64,000 nt of DNA from Chlorobium ferrooxidans DSM 13031 (GCF_000168715.1 NZ_AASE01000012.1:1-64000); one strand, 5' to 3'. Positions 26,444 to 36,102 are shown, counted from the stretch's first letter. The notes: generated by a model from the letters alone, not told the origin. Made by a program: numbers and translations.

Positions 26444-26660
26444 ATCTCGAATACCTAATGATGTGGGGTGAGGCTGACCAATCATGCTGATTTGGTTTAT
26501 GGCCGAACGTATACGTCAGAGCTATTTCCTGCAACGTATTTTGAATGTAAGGCGTAATATCATGTCATACAAAGTGATTTCTTGTCAGGCATTCTTTCCA
26601 AGAAAAAAATAACCTGACCTTTTCAGCTTTAAGCCTGATAATTTGTTTTATCAACATTTA

Positions 26661-26978
26661 TCAGCCTTGTCCCAAATTTGCGGATGACAACAGCACAATG
26701 TTTTGTGCAAACGCTTCATCGTACCCCATAGCAGAAAAAAGCGTATCATCATGCTCTTTCACCAGTTGCTCCATAACAATACTTCTGAAGCATTCCTGCC
26801 TATCCTTCTTTGACCCCTCGAAAATGAACATGCATTTCCGCAAGAGATGCTGTTCCTCGTCTTCTTCATATTGAAAATGCTGCGTTAGAACAGAGGGTTT
26901 TTCCTCTTTGTCGTGATGGGATAGATCGGGTGGATAGGCTTGTGTTGAGGGGGATGAGATTCGCGGGCAGATGTGCAC
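26661..26978 (-). CDS. Hypothetical protein, possibly a remnant
   Basis: A reading frame of up to 105 residues starting at GTG. The second half (HFQYEEDEEQHLLRKCMFIF, then DRQECFRSIVMEQLVKEHDD) looks protein-like, acidic and helical; the first ~30 residues rich in Pro and Ser do not. No family is recognised. It may be the tail of an older gene just upstream of the STAND gene. It is followed on its 5' side by a strong bidirectional terminator. Confidence 0.3.
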   Translation of the reverse strand: MHICPRISSPSTQAYPPDLSHHDKEEKPSVLTQHFQYEEDEEQHLLRKCMFIFEGSKKDRQECFRSIVMEQLVKEHDDTLFSAMGYDEAFAQNIVLLSSANLGQG

Positions 26979-26987
26979 GAAAATGGT

Positions 26988-27028
26988 AAACGGTAAAAAG
27001 GGTGCATGACGCGCCCTTTTTACCGTTT
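26988..27028. terminator. Strong bidirectional terminator
   Basis: A perfect 15-bp stem (AAACGGTAAAAAGGG with CCCTTTTTACCGTTT) around an 11-nt loop. Position suits the small hydrophobic gene on the minus strand and insulates the STAND island. Confidence 0.85.
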
Positions 27029-27061
27029 ATTAACAAGTGATCTTCCTGCTTTGCAGGGAGC

Positions 27062-27277
27062 TTATTTGCAGGTTTGTCCTGAACAAAACACGGATCCGAG
27101 AGCGTTTGAAACCTGACCTGCTACTGAACCCGCTACAGACCCGACTGTGTTAATAAGAAAACCTGCGATCCTGATACCGACACTCGCAAAAAAAACGGGT
27201 ATTCCGATTGAGGGAACAAACAAAAGAACGCCTACCACATTTTTAACGATATCGGGTGATTGTGACTGCTCTGACAT
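27062..27277 (-). CDS. Small hydrophobic glycine-rich protein (family member C)
   Basis: About 71 residues from the ATG at 27277 (MSEQSQSPDIVKNVVGV). The hydrophobic centre LLFVPSIGIPVFFASVG is followed by a glycine-zipper-like stretch with G/A/S at regular four-residue spacing (INTVGSVAGSVAGQVSNALG). It ends with two cysteines (CSGQTC). It shares the LL-x-P-x3-P core with the small proteins at 7930 and 17766. A longer in-frame start at 27328 is possible but adds unlikely residues. Possible roles are membrane or chlorosome-envelope structure, or a small membrane-active peptide; none is proven. Confidence 0.55.
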   Translation of the reverse strand: MSEQSQSPDIVKNVVGVLLFVPSIGIPVFFASVGIRIAGFLINTVGSVAGSVAGQVSNALGSVFCSGQTCK

Positions 27278-27379
27278 GATATATATCTGTTTAAAGTGTT
27301 CAAAATAGATCACACTATCCATAACCACAGCGAGCAGTAAAAAAGTTTACAAAAATATCGGCCCGGGATACCACCTTCC

Positions 27380-27433
27380 GTCTCATAATCTCGCCTCGTG
27401 TCTCATTAAACCATCCAAATCACAATATGAGAC
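27380..27433 (-). promoter_or_regulatory. GTCTCAT repeats upstream of the small hydrophobic gene C
   Basis: GTCTCAT occurs at 27380 and 27400 (20 bp apart) and inverted as ATGAGAC at 27427-27433. The shared TAATCTCGCCTC element lies between the first two. This cluster looks like an operator region for the gene at 27062-27277. Confidence 0.4.
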
Positions 27434-27601
27434 AACCGCTCCTCCACTATTGCACCTGAACCAGCCGTTTCTGACGGAGAGCAATTGAGTGCTTTTCCAT
27501 TTAAAAATGGACTTTTTTTATCTGCATTATCTCACGAAACAACGAGATAGCAACGGTTACCGGGCGTTATGAGAAGCCGGAATAGTTTGCCGGAAATATC
27601 T

Positions 27602-27617
27602 TTGGCACGGGAGTTGA
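27602..27617 (+). promoter_or_regulatory. Possible sigma-54 promoter for the secreted protein gene
   Basis: TTGGCACGGGAGTTGA resembles the -24/-12 consensus TGGCAC-N5-TTGC, except that the conserved -12 C is A. It lies 55 bp upstream of the start codon at 27672. Only a weak match. Confidence 0.3.
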
Positions 27618-27671
27618 TGCATTACATGCAGAGAAATTAAATCAAACGACCATACTTAAAGGAACAACACC

Positions 27672-28280
27672 ATGAAACACCTTAAAACAATCAAGTCTAT
27701 AGCTTTGGGTGCAGCACTTCTCGTTATGAGCGCAATGCCAACATCAGCCGAAGCAGCAGTAACCCAGTCGGGAACAACCACGGTCACCGTTACGATGCCG
27801 GAGTATCTTGTTCTGCATTACTACAGCGCGGTTGCCCTGAACTTCTCGGCCACCTCGGCAAGTTCATCGCAGACCGGTTCACCGTTGTCGGCTACCTGGA
27901 CCACGCTTGGTGATACCACAGAGACCCTCTCGGCCTCAGCAACAGAGGTTGGCCCGTCAACCGCCAAAATCACACTGAAGAATGCATGGGCGATTGCCGG
28001 TCTTTCAAGCAGCGGAACAGCAACCGTATCAATTACCGGTACTGATTTCACAGCAACAAGAGCCGGTTCAACCTCAAAGATCGGTGTGAGCGGATACGGA
28101 CTGGCCTCAACCAATGGAGTGAGCGGAGCGGTTTCAGGAAGCACCATTACCACGCAGCTACGCGGTGTTACCGGCCAGACCCAGACCGTTGGAGATGTCA
28201 AGATGACGCTCAACTTCTCGAACACGACAGAGTCCGGTGCGCACACAGGATCGTTCACGATTACCGCACAGACTATCTAA
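27672..28280 (+). CDS. Secreted beta-rich surface protein
   Basis: A 202-residue protein with a clear Sec signal peptide (MKHLKTIKSIALGAALLVMS, cleavage probably after AEA near residue 28). The mature part is rich in Thr, Ser, Gly and Ala with repeated short beta-strand patterns (SGTTTVTVTMPEYL, GTATVSITGTDF, HTGSFTITAQ). No cysteine is present. Composition resembles pilus/spore-coat-U-like or adhesin subunits, but I recognise no specific family. AAAGGA precedes the start. It stands alone between a possible sigma-54-like promoter and a strong terminator, suggesting an independently regulated abundant exported protein. Confidence 0.7.
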   Translation: MKHLKTIKSIALGAALLVMSAMPTSAEAAVTQSGTTTVTVTMPEYLVLHYYSAVALNFSATSASSSQTGSPLSATWTTLGDTTETLSASATEVGPSTAKITLKNAWAIAGLSSSGTATVSITGTDFTATRAGSTSKIGVSGYGLASTNGVSGAVSGSTITTQLRGVTGQTQTVGDVKMTLNFSNTTESGAHTGSFTITAQTI

Positions 28281-28329
28281 GTTAAAGGAACGTTAAACGC
28301 ACCGGTTCTTAATAAAGAGTCGGGGCAGT

Positions 28330-28369
28330 AAAAAGGGAAGGCTAATGAAGTATCAGCCTTCCCTTTTTT
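28330..28369. terminator. Bidirectional terminator
   Basis: AAAAAGGGAAGGCT pairs with AGCCTTCCCTTTTT over an 11-nt loop. It sits between the convergent secreted-protein and FNR genes and can serve both. Confidence 0.9.
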
Positions 28370-28418
28370 GATTTGGTCAAAAAGCCAAAACGCTCTTTTC
28401 CTTAAGCGGTCAATATGC

Positions 28419-29219
28419 TCAGAACTCCTCGATATAGAGCTCCCCCGGATCATCCGGATGGTGCCGCCTGTAACCGTACCCCACCAGCCACTCTGAAACG
28501 TGAGCCACCATATCCGGTTTGCCACTGACAAAAAAGTGTGTGCGGTCAGGGTCAGGAGAGATGTTGTATTCGTTCTGCAGAATATCCTGTTTCAGCAGCT
28601 CCTCAATCCACATCCGGTGACCATCCCAGCGCTCATCGGCATCGGTGAGTGTAGGCACATAAAAAAAGTTGGCGAAGCTCTTTTCAAGGAAGGTCAGCTC
28701 GCTGTAGTAACCCAGATCCCATCGGTGCGCCGCGCCCTGAATCACCACCATCTTGCTCTCGGGCCTTTCGATAATATGTGAACGGAGAAAGCTGATGTAG
28801 GGGGCAATACCGGTTCCGGTCGCCACCATAACAATGTCGCTGCCGTCCGGAGTTTCGTCGAGACGGAATATTCCGGTTATGGCTGTACCGACAAAAACCC
28901 GATCCCCTGTGTTGAGGTTAAACAACCTTGAGGTCAACTGACCGGACTTGACCTGTGATATATAAAACTCAAGCTGACTGGTCTCGGTTTTGGCAGAAGC
29001 AATTGAGTAAGGTCTCTTGATAAGTTTCTCTGCATCCGCAGGCACCACCTCAGGCTCTGAATTGGAAGAGCGCTTCTCGAAGCCGTAAAGACCGAGTAGC
29101 ATATTCTGACCGGCTTCAAACTCCTTTCTCGGCTCATCGGTATCAACCCGAAGAATCATAAGGTCCGGAGTAACCATAATTTTACCCGTAACCGTCGCAT
29201 TATATTCTGAACGTTCCAT
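28419..29219 (-). CDS. Ferredoxin/flavodoxin-NADP+ reductase (Fpr type)
   Basis: A 266-residue FAD enzyme exchanging electrons between ferredoxin or flavodoxin and NADP(H). Seen: the FAD-binding RPYSIAS, the NADP-binding ATGTGIAPYISFLR, the HFFVSGKPDMV nucleotide strand, and a C-terminal aromatic residue near the end (EEF). The size and order fit the bacterial Fpr/plant-type FNR superfamily. A GGTGAG sequence precedes the ATG. Note that green sulfur bacteria mainly use a thioredoxin-reductase-like FNR for photosynthetic NADP reduction, so this enzyme may serve oxidative-stress defence or a side electron path instead. Confidence 0.9.
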   Translation of the reverse strand: MERSEYNATVTGKIMVTPDLMILRVDTDEPRKEFEAGQNMLLGLYGFEKRSSNSEPEVVPADAEKLIKRPYSIASAKTETSQLEFYISQVKSGQLTSRLFNLNTGDRVFVGTAITGIFRLDETPDGSDIVMVATGTGIAPYISFLRSHIIERPESKMVVIQGAAHRWDLGYYSELTFLEKSFANFFYVPTLTDADERWDGHRMWIEELLKQDILQNEYNISPDPDRTHFFVSGKPDMVAHVSEWLVGYGYRRHHPDDPGELYIEEF

Positions 29220-29324
29220 GTACTCACCATCCTGATACTGATTGCAATAACTTCATTTCACACTTTCAATAAATAACATACAAGAGATAACAACCGTTCA
29301 TCTCTTTTCGCATCATATTGTTAT

Positions 29325-29444
29325 GAGCATCACTATAAATCTGTTCCGCGATTCGATCAGTTGGTCGGGCGGTGCTCCCAAATCCCATCCCGGCCCCGAA
29401 CATCGGCGTGGTCTACCAATATGTCGCCCCTCCGGGGCTTGAAC
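29325..29444 (-). repeat. REP-like dispersed repeat, reverse copy
   Basis: Read on the minus strand this matches the element at 43806-43945 over most of its length, including the core AAGCCCC-GGA-GGGGCGA and the end ATCGAATCGCGGAA. It directly abuts the stop codon of the pentapeptide-repeat gene. Confidence 0.8.
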
Positions 29445-29445
29445 A

Positions 29446-30018
29446 TCACTCAATGATGATATCATACCGGTCGAGCAGACCGATAACCTGGGGCAGGAGA
29501 AAACGGGCTTTCTTCAGGCGGTTGCTTTCGGGATCAATGGAGTAGTTGAAGGCCGAACGGAGGTCGGCCTGTTCAAGATTGCTCTTCAGAAAGGTGGTGC
29601 GCAAAAGATCGCACTCCTCAAAAACTGCTCCGGTGAGATCGGCTTCGGTGAAATCGGCTTCCTGAAGATCACAGTTTTTGAAACGGGTATTTTTCAGCTT
29701 TAACTGACTGAAGAGTGCCAGTTTCAGCATGCACTCCTCAAAACCAAGCTGCAACAGAAACCCCTTGCACTCCGAAAACTGCACACCGAGCAGCTTGCAG
29801 CCCCTGAACTGCACATCCTGAAGCAGGCTGTTGCGCACGGTTGCCAGACTCAGATCACAGTTTTCAAACAGACAGTTCCTGAAGGTAATACCCGACAGAT
29901 CGGACCTGTTTGCGTCACATTTTATGAAGCTGCACTCTTCATACACCCCTTTCAGCAGCGGGTTTTCTGTAAGGGAGACTCGCTCAAAAACCCTGTTTTC
30001 AATCAGCTCTGTCTGCAT
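29446..30018 (-). CDS. Pentapeptide-repeat protein
   Basis: About 190 residues of tandem pentapeptides following the A(D/N)LXX rule: NRSDLSGITFRNCLF, NTRFKNCDLQEADFTEADL and DLLRTTFLKSNLEQADL. Such proteins form a right-handed quadrilateral beta helix. Some (Qnr, McbG, MfpA) mimic DNA and protect gyrase; most have unknown roles. Many cysteines occur at the repeat positions. The ATG at 30018, with GGGAGAG upstream, was chosen over 30051. It lies downstream of the RND efflux operon on the same strand, 23 bp after the outer-membrane gene, so it may be co-expressed with drug efflux (inference). Confidence 0.88.
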   Translation of the reverse strand: MQTELIENRVFERVSLTENPLLKGVYEECSFIKCDANRSDLSGITFRNCLFENCDLSLATVRNSLLQDVQFRGCKLLGVQFSECKGFLLQLGFEECMLKLALFSQLKLKNTRFKNCDLQEADFTEADLTGAVFEECDLLRTTFLKSNLEQADLRSAFNYSIDPESNRLKKARFLLPQVIGLLDRYDIIIE

Positions 30019-30041
30019 GGTGGCTCTCTCCCTGTTATCCG

Positions 30042-31481
30042 CTATCGCCATCCGCCGCCGAGCGCACGGTAGAGCTCTGACATGGCTGTAAGATGCTGAC
30101 GCCGCACTGAGGCAAGGTCAAGCTCCGCCTGCAGGGCGCTGGTCTGAGCAACCATAACTTCAAGATAGGTTGCCATACCGCTGCGGAAAAGCATCCCTGC
30201 ATTGGAAACCGCTTTATGCAGCGTTGCAACTCTCTCTGTTGCAATGCTCTCCTGCACTTTAACCTTGTCGAGCTGAACCAGCGCATCCGAGACCTCTCCG
30301 ACAGCCTTGAGCAGCGAAAGCTTGAACTCAAGCTCCGTCTGCTCCCGTTTTATTCTTGTCTGCTGATAGCGTGCCTTCAATTGACCTCGCTGAAAGACCG
30401 GCTGCAACACGGCTCCCTGCACAACGCCGAAAATGGAGCCAGGAACGGTAAACCACTGGCTTCTTTTGAACGCTTCAAGGCCGCCGGTAGCGGTAAGCGT
30501 CAGCGAGGGGTAGAGCGACGCTTCGGCCTCACCCATATCCGCATGAGCACCCCTGACCGCCAGTTCAGCAGCACGAACATCCGGCCGGTTCTGCAGAAGG
30601 GCGGAGGGGATTCCTGAGGGCAGATTGTCTTCCACTTTAAGGGTAAAGAGCGTCTGGTCACGCTGAATGGCTCCGGGCATCCGGCCGCAGAGGATGCTGA
30701 GCGCATTCTCCTGCGCACTGATTTTCTGCTCAATCTGGGGAAGTGATCCCGCTATCGACTGCCGGAACGCCTCCTGTTGCTGAACGGCAAGAGCCGTTAC
30801 CTGACCGGCATCATACTGAAGCCCGATCATTTTCAGTGTGGTATCGGCTATGGCAAGGTTTTTTCTGGAGCTTTCAAGCTGCCGGTCAAGCATCAGCAGA
30901 TTGTAATAGCCTGAAGCAACGTCAGCCACAAGCCGTGTGCGCACTGCTTTTGCTGCCTCCCCTGTCTTCAGGTAACCGGCAAGGGCCGAGCTCTTTCTGC
31001 TTCGGATTTTTCCCCAGATATCAACCTCCCATGATGAGGTGCCGTAAACACTGTAGTCATCAATATTTGTCTTGACACCGTTATCGGACGGATGCGTTCT
31101 GGTATTCTGGACTCCGAGGTTCAGTGTCGGCAGAATGCCGAGACGTGCCGAGTTGAGCGTTTGACGGGCATAGTCAATATTTTTGAGCGCCACCTGCAGG
31201 TCTATATTGTTTACGATGGCGCTGTCAATGAGCAGACAAAGCGTTTTATCAGCAAAGAAACTCCGGTAGGGCATAAGGGCGATAACCGAATCGGAGGCAC
31301 TGCCTCCTGGGCGCTCACCACTGCGATAAGTCGGGGGCATCGCCACTTCCGGCTTCCTGTAGCTTCCGGTAGTGGTGCATGCCGTGACCCCGAGAGAGAG
31401 CAGCATCAACATGCCTCTCAATACAAACCGTTCAACCTCTTTTCTCATAGAGAACCTGTTAATGCTATCATTTCCCGCCAT
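30042..31481 (-). CDS. RND efflux outer-membrane lipoprotein (NodT/OprM type)
   Basis: About 479 residues, TolC superfamily. An N-terminal hydrophobic segment ends LGVTAC, a lipobox, followed by CTTTGSYRKPEVAMP. Two related halves form the helical-barrel repeats, with features such as WEVDIWGKIRSRKSS, LLQNRPDVRAAE and YPSLTLTATGG. The mature trimer makes the outer-membrane exit duct for the RND pump encoded directly upstream. The ATG overlaps the pump's stop (TGATG), indicating translational coupling; a downstream ATG at 31448 is an alternative. Confidence 0.93.
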   Translation of the reverse strand: MAGNDSINRFSMRKEVERFVLRGMLMLLSLGVTACTTTGSYRKPEVAMPPTYRSGERPGGSASDSVIALMPYRSFFADKTLCLLIDSAIVNNIDLQVALKNIDYARQTLNSARLGILPTLNLGVQNTRTHPSDNGVKTNIDDYSVYGTSSWEVDIWGKIRSRKSSALAGYLKTGEAAKAVRTRLVADVASGYYNLLMLDRQLESSRKNLAIADTTLKMIGLQYDAGQVTALAVQQQEAFRQSIAGSLPQIEQKISAQENALSILCGRMPGAIQRDQTLFTLKVEDNLPSGIPSALLQNRPDVRAAELAVRGAHADMGEAEASLYPSLTLTATGGLEAFKRSQWFTVPGSIFGVVQGAVLQPVFQRGQLKARYQQTRIKREQTELEFKLSLLKAVGEVSDALVQLDKVKVQESIATERVATLHKAVSNAGMLFRSGMATYLEVMVAQTSALQAELDLASVRRQHLTAMSELYRALGGGWR

Positions 31482-34400
31482 CACAACTGCACCGAACCCT
31501 TATTCTCCTCTCGCTCAACCTCGTCAAGCAGCTCCCCCGCCTCCACAATGGCTGCCGCAGGGCCGGTAATCCGCTCCTGAAGATGCTGGAAGGTGACAAA
31601 CAGGACCGGTACAACCAGAATACCGAGTACCATACCCACAAACATACCGCCGATAGCCGCCGCACCGATGGAGTGGTTACCCTGGGCCGCAGGGCCGGTC
31701 ACAAAGAGGAGCGGGAGAAGTCCGGCTACAAAGGCAAGTGACGTCATAAGAATCGGCCGCAGCCTCGCTTTGGCTCCCTCAATTGCCGCAGCGGAGAGTG
31801 AACTTCCGGCAACCCTGCGCTGCAGGGCGAACTCGACAATCAGAATAGCGTTCTTGGCCAGAAGTCCGATAAGCATGATAACCGCCACCTGTACATAGAT
31901 ATTGTTCTCAACCCCGGCAAGCTTGATACCGATAAAGACCCCGAGCAGACCGGTCGGAATGGAGAACATCACCGCAAGCGGCAGGAGATAGCTCTCGTAG
32001 AGCGCGGCAAGCAGAAAGTAGACAAAAACAACGGAGAGCAGAAAGATAAAGAGCAGCCCGCCGGTTGATTCAAGCTCCTCACGGCTCTGTCCCTTCCAGT
32101 CATAGGTGTAGCCTGCCGGAAGAGCGGTTTTGGAGAGCTCTTCAACGGCCTTGATCGCCTGGCCGGTACTGAAACCCGGCTTGACCATGGCGTTGACCGA
32201 CACGGCATTGAACATGTTAAAGTGGTCAACCGATTCGGTGCCGTAAACCCGCTTCAGGGTGATGAGTGACGAGACCGGTACCATGCTGCCGCCGGAGCTC
32301 TTGACAAAAATACCGTTCAGGGAAGCCGGTTCGGAGCGCTCCCCCGGTTCGGCCTGCATGATCACCCGGTAGTACTTGCTGAACCGGTTGAAATCCGATG
32401 CCTGCGAGCTGCCATAGTAAACCTGCATGACGGAGAGAAGCTCCTTGACATTGACGCCGAGCTGGGCAGCCTTGACGTTGTCCACCACAAGCTCAAACTG
32501 GGGGTTGGTTGCCTTGAAGGTGGTGAAGGCCGCGGCAATTTCAGGTCGTTTCATCAGCTCTCCGATAAAGCCCTGCGCAACACTGCCGAGTTTATCAAGC
32601 CCGCCGCCGCGACGATCCTGCACCACAAACTCAAGACCGCTGACGGTACTGAAACCCGGAACGGTAGGCTGGGCAAGCGCAAAGAAGGAGCCCTCCCTGC
32701 CGGAAAGTTTTTTTGATATGGTGGCCAGGATTTTTTTGATATTTCCATCCGGCCCGCGCTCCCCCGGCTCCTTGAGCTGCACAAAAAGCAGACCCGACGA
32801 GGGGGATGAACTTCTGGAAAGGATATTGATACCGGCAACCGAGATCGCCTTTTCTATCGCAGGAATGGTAGCGAGGGTTGCCGAGGCCCTGTCCATGACC
32901 GCCTGGGTTCGGGCAAATGATGCACCGGGAGGGAGGGTTACGGAGACAATCACAAAACCGTTATCCTCATCCGGAATAAATCCCGTCGGCGTCACCTTGA
33001 ACATCACAAAGGAGAGCACAACCAGCAGGCCGAGAAAACCGAAGGTGACGCGCTTGTTGCGGATCAGATAGACAAGAGCACCGAGATATTTGCGCTTCAG
33101 CACGTCAAACGCGGTATTGAACGCGGTAAAGAACCGATGGCCGTATGCGCCGAATTTTTTCAGTTTTCCATGCCTCCCTTCCCCTTTCGCATCATGGAGA
33201 TTGGTGAGAAAAAGAGCGCAGAGAGCCGGGCTCAGGGTAAGGGCGTTGACCGCAGAGATCAGAATGGCAATGGCAAGCGTAAAGGCAAACTGGCGGTAGA
33301 AGACACCGGTCGAACCCTGCAGAAAGCCAACCGGCAGAAAGACTGAAGCCATCACCAGCGTAATGGTGACAATCGCGGTGGTAATTTCGCGCATGGCTGA
33401 AACCGTGGCAACCTTGGCCGGATAGTTCTTCTGCTCCATTTTGGCATGGACCGCCTCAACCACCACAATGGCATCATCAACCACAATACCGATAGCAAGC
33501 ACAAGCCCGAAAAGGGTGAGCACGTTGATGGAAAAGCCGAAAAGGTTCATAAAGAAAAAGGTGCCGACAATGGCGACCGGAACGGCAATGGCCGGAATAA
33601 TGGTGGAGCGGAGATCCTGCAGAAAGAGAAAGACCACAAAAAAGACCAGCAGAAAGGCTTCAACAAGCGTATGCTCAACCTGTACAATCGACTCGTCAAC
33701 CACCTTTTTGGAGCTGAAGGGAATCGAATAGCTGACACCGGCAGGCAGAGCACCTGCGGCCTTCTCAAGCACCTTGCGAAGCCCGGTCTCAACCTTGTTG
33801 GCGTTTGAACCAGGCGCCTGATAGACCGCCATCACCACGCCCGGCTGGCCGTTGGCTTTGGTATTGACCGTATAGCGATAGGCGCCGAACTCGATACGGG
33901 CGATATCGCCGAGCCTGAGCAGCGATCCGTCGGGATTGGCGCGGATCACCATATCCTCATAATCGCCGGGATAGGCGTTCTTCCCCTTGTACTTCATCAC
34001 ATACTGCATCGCCTCGCTGCTGTTCTCACCAAAAGAGCCCGGAGCCGCCTCAAGATTCTGGCTCTGGATTGCGGCTGCGACCTCCTGCGGGGTCACCTTG
34101 TATGCCGCCATCTGTTGCGGGCGCAGCCAGATACGCATGGCATAATCCATGTTGCCGTAAACCGAAACCTGCCCTACACCGGGCACACGGGCCAGATCAT
34201 CGACAATATTGATCTTGGCATAGTTCTGCAGGAAGATCTGGTCATAGGCCTTTGAACTGCTTGAGAGCGTGATCAGCATGATCTGGCTGTTCTGACGCTT
34301 GACGGTCGAGACACCAATCTGGTTGACCTCCGCCGGGAGGCGGCTTGCCGCCTGGGCCACCCGGTTCTGAACATTGACCGCTGCCTGGTCGGGATTGGTA

Positions 34401-34690
34401 CCCTGCTTGAAAAAAACCGAAATGGAGAGCGATCCGTCATTGGCGGAGGTTGAGGTCATGTAGGTCATGTTTTCAACCCCGTTGATCGCCTCTTCAAGCG
34501 GAGGAGCAACCGAACGACCGACAGTTTCAGCACTTGCACCGGGATAACTCGCACTCACCGAAACACTCGGAGGAGCGATATCGGGAAAGCGGGTAATGGA
34601 GAGCTGGTTGATGCCGACAAGGCCGAGAATAACCAGAATGATCGAGATGACGGTAGCAAGAACCGGCCTTGATATAAAACGTTCAAACAT
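31481..34690 (-). CDS. RND multidrug efflux transporter (HAE1/AcrB family)
   Basis: 1069 residues, the inner-membrane proton-driven pump of a tripartite efflux system. Seen: the canonical start MFERFISRPVLATVISIIL, the porter motif GVGQVSVYG, twelve expected membrane helices, the proton-relay helix GLVLAIGIVVDDAIVVVE (two adjacent Asp in transmembrane helix 4), and the second-half TPTGFIPDEDNGF. Length is normal. It probably exports hydrophobic or amphiphilic drugs, bile-like compounds or solvents; no specific substrate can be read. Gene order is adaptor, pump, outer-membrane duct on the minus strand. Confidence 0.97.
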   Translation of the reverse strand: MFERFISRPVLATVISIILVILGLVGINQLSITRFPDIAPPSVSVSASYPGASAETVGRSVAPPLEEAINGVENMTYMTSTSANDGSLSISVFFKQGTNPDQAAVNVQNRVAQAASRLPAEVNQIGVSTVKRQNSQIMLITLSSSSKAYDQIFLQNYAKINIVDDLARVPGVGQVSVYGNMDYAMRIWLRPQQMAAYKVTPQEVAAAIQSQNLEAAPGSFGENSSEAMQYVMKYKGKNAYPGDYEDMVIRANPDGSLLRLGDIARIEFGAYRYTVNTKANGQPGVVMAVYQAPGSNANKVETGLRKVLEKAAGALPAGVSYSIPFSSKKVVDESIVQVEHTLVEAFLLVFFVVFLFLQDLRSTIIPAIAVPVAIVGTFFFMNLFGFSINVLTLFGLVLAIGIVVDDAIVVVEAVHAKMEQKNYPAKVATVSAMREITTAIVTITLVMASVFLPVGFLQGSTGVFYRQFAFTLAIAILISAVNALTLSPALCALFLTNLHDAKGEGRHGKLKKFGAYGHRFFTAFNTAFDVLKRKYLGALVYLIRNKRVTFGFLGLLVVLSFVMFKVTPTGFIPDEDNGFVIVSVTLPPGASFARTQAVMDRASATLATIPAIEKAISVAGINILSRSSSPSSGLLFVQLKEPGERGPDGNIKKILATISKKLSGREGSFFALAQPTVPGFSTVSGLEFVVQDRRGGGLDKLGSVAQGFIGELMKRPEIAAAFTTFKATNPQFELVVDNVKAAQLGVNVKELLSVMQVYYGSSQASDFNRFSKYYRVIMQAEPGERSEPASLNGIFVKSSGGSMVPVSSLITLKRVYGTESVDHFNMFNAVSVNAMVKPGFSTGQAIKAVEELSKTALPAGYTYDWKGQSREELESTGGLLFIFLLSVVFVYFLLAALYESYLLPLAVMFSIPTGLLGVFIGIKLAGVENNIYVQVAVIMLIGLLAKNAILIVEFALQRRVAGSSLSAAAIEGAKARLRPILMTSLAFVAGLLPLLFVTGPAAQGNHSIGAAAIGGMFVGMVLGILVVPVLFVTFQHLQERITGPAAAIVEAGELLDEVEREENKGSVQL

Positions 34691-34744
34691 GAATAGTTAC
34701 TGGTTTAGCGCCTTCAATCCGTTACGGAACTTTTTTTTCTCTCT

Positions 34745-35905
34745 TCACTCTTTTGCTGCCGCTGCCGCCGGAGCAGCGCTGAGCGGTTTTATCACTGTGC
34801 CATCCGGAAGTTTTTCCGTACCGGCAGTTACAATAGTCTCGCCCGCCTTCAGGCCGGAACCGACGATATAGTTGTTACCGCTCTTGCCTGTAACGGTAAT
34901 CGCCTGCTTTTTGACCCGGTTGCCGCTGCCGAGAAGAAAGACAAAAACCTTGTCCTGCAGCTCAACCGTCGCCGCCTGGGGTACAAGCAGCACATTATGA
35001 TAGATCGACTCCAGAACAACCTTGCCGGTGTTTCCCGAGCGCAGCAGCCCCTCCGGATTCGGAAATACCGCCCGTATCCTGACCGAACCGGTTGCCTGGT
35101 CAAACTCGCCGCTGATGGTATCGACCGCTCCCTTTGAGCCGAAAACCGTGCCGTCCGCCATGACCAGAGAGACCGGCGCCACCTGGCGGAGCTTCTCCTG
35201 TATGGTGCTTCCGGGATATCGGTTGCGGAACTGCATAAAATCAATTTCACTCATGCTGAAGTAGGCATAAATCTCGCTGACGTCACTGAGCTGCGTCAGC
35301 GACTGGCTCTGATTTTTGGTAACCAGACTTCCCATCCTGAAGGGAATTCTGCCAATGTAACCGCTTACCGGTGCTTTCACGGTGGAGTAATCCACATTGA
35401 CCTGTGCAGAGCGGGCCGCAGCTCTTGCCTGCTCGACAGAGGCCTGGGCGGCCTGACGGCTTGCCCTGGCGGTTTTAAGCTGAATGTCCGAGACCACACT
35501 GTTCTTTACCAGCGGCACCAGTTTCTCCTCGTTGAGCTTTGCAACCACGAGCGAAGCTTCAGCGGCATGCTGGGATGCCAGGGCACTGTTGTACTGCTCA
35601 CGATAGAGCCGGTCATCAATTTTAAAGAGCGGCTGACCCGCCTTGACCCATGCACCTTCATCAACATAGATTCTGCTGAGTGTGCCGTCAACCTGGGGAC
35701 GGATCTCCACATTGACCTTTCCCTCAAGCAGGGAGGAGTATGAGGTGGTTACCGCAGCATCTCCGGGTGTAACCCTCATCACCGGAAGAGCCGGAGTTCC
35801 CTTCTTCTCGCCATCCCTGCCGCCGCATCCGGCAAAAAGAAGCGGTATAGAGAAAGCGATAACGATCTGAAACCGGAAAAACCGCTGTATCACCCTGTTC
35901 TTCAT
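34745..35905 (-). CDS. RND efflux periplasmic adaptor (membrane fusion protein)
   Basis: 386 residues. An N-terminal signal ends LLFAGCGG, a lipobox, so it is likely a lipoprotein. The lipoyl half-motifs VNVEIRPQVDGTLSRIYVDEGAWVKAG and DYSTVKAPVSGYIGRI flank a helical hairpin (about 95-160) that contacts the outer-membrane duct, followed by beta-barrel and membrane-proximal domains. The C-terminus is Ala-rich. It is first in the three-gene efflux operon, 54 bp upstream of the pump. No local TetR-like repressor gene is adjacent. Confidence 0.95.
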   Translation of the reverse strand: MKNRVIQRFFRFQIVIAFSIPLLFAGCGGRDGEKKGTPALPVMRVTPGDAAVTTSYSSLLEGKVNVEIRPQVDGTLSRIYVDEGAWVKAGQPLFKIDDRLYREQYNSALASQHAAEASLVVAKLNEEKLVPLVKNSVVSDIQLKTARASRQAAQASVEQARAAARSAQVNVDYSTVKAPVSGYIGRIPFRMGSLVTKNQSQSLTQLSDVSEIYAYFSMSEIDFMQFRNRYPGSTIQEKLRQVAPVSLVMADGTVFGSKGAVDTISGEFDQATGSVRIRAVFPNPEGLLRSGNTGKVVLESIYHNVLLVPQAATVELQDKVFVFLLGSGNRVKKQAITVTGKSGNNYIVGSGLKAGETIVTAGTEKLPDGTVIKPLSAAPAAAAAKE

Positions 35906-36102
35906 AATATCCTGTTGTTAATCCACTGAAACGTTAAAAAATCCTCTTGTATGCGCCGCCACTCCCGGCCTGCCGGAAATACATGCAACAATTTACAAGG
36001 ATACCACTTACACACAAAAATTCAGCATCGGTTTCTCTCTCCTCAGTACCTACAGACGATATTTTTCACTATTTCTCTCTCTGCACGCTCAAACAGATAT
36101 AT

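Noticed and set aside
26661..26978. Toxin or immunity role for the small frame beside the STAND gene
   Set aside because: Only part of it looks protein-like, and no known motif or partner supports such a role.
33441..33808. Long open frames on the plus strand opposite the RND pump
   Set aside because: They run antisense inside the clearly coding AcrB-like gene and show no protein features; typical of GC-rich antisense frames.
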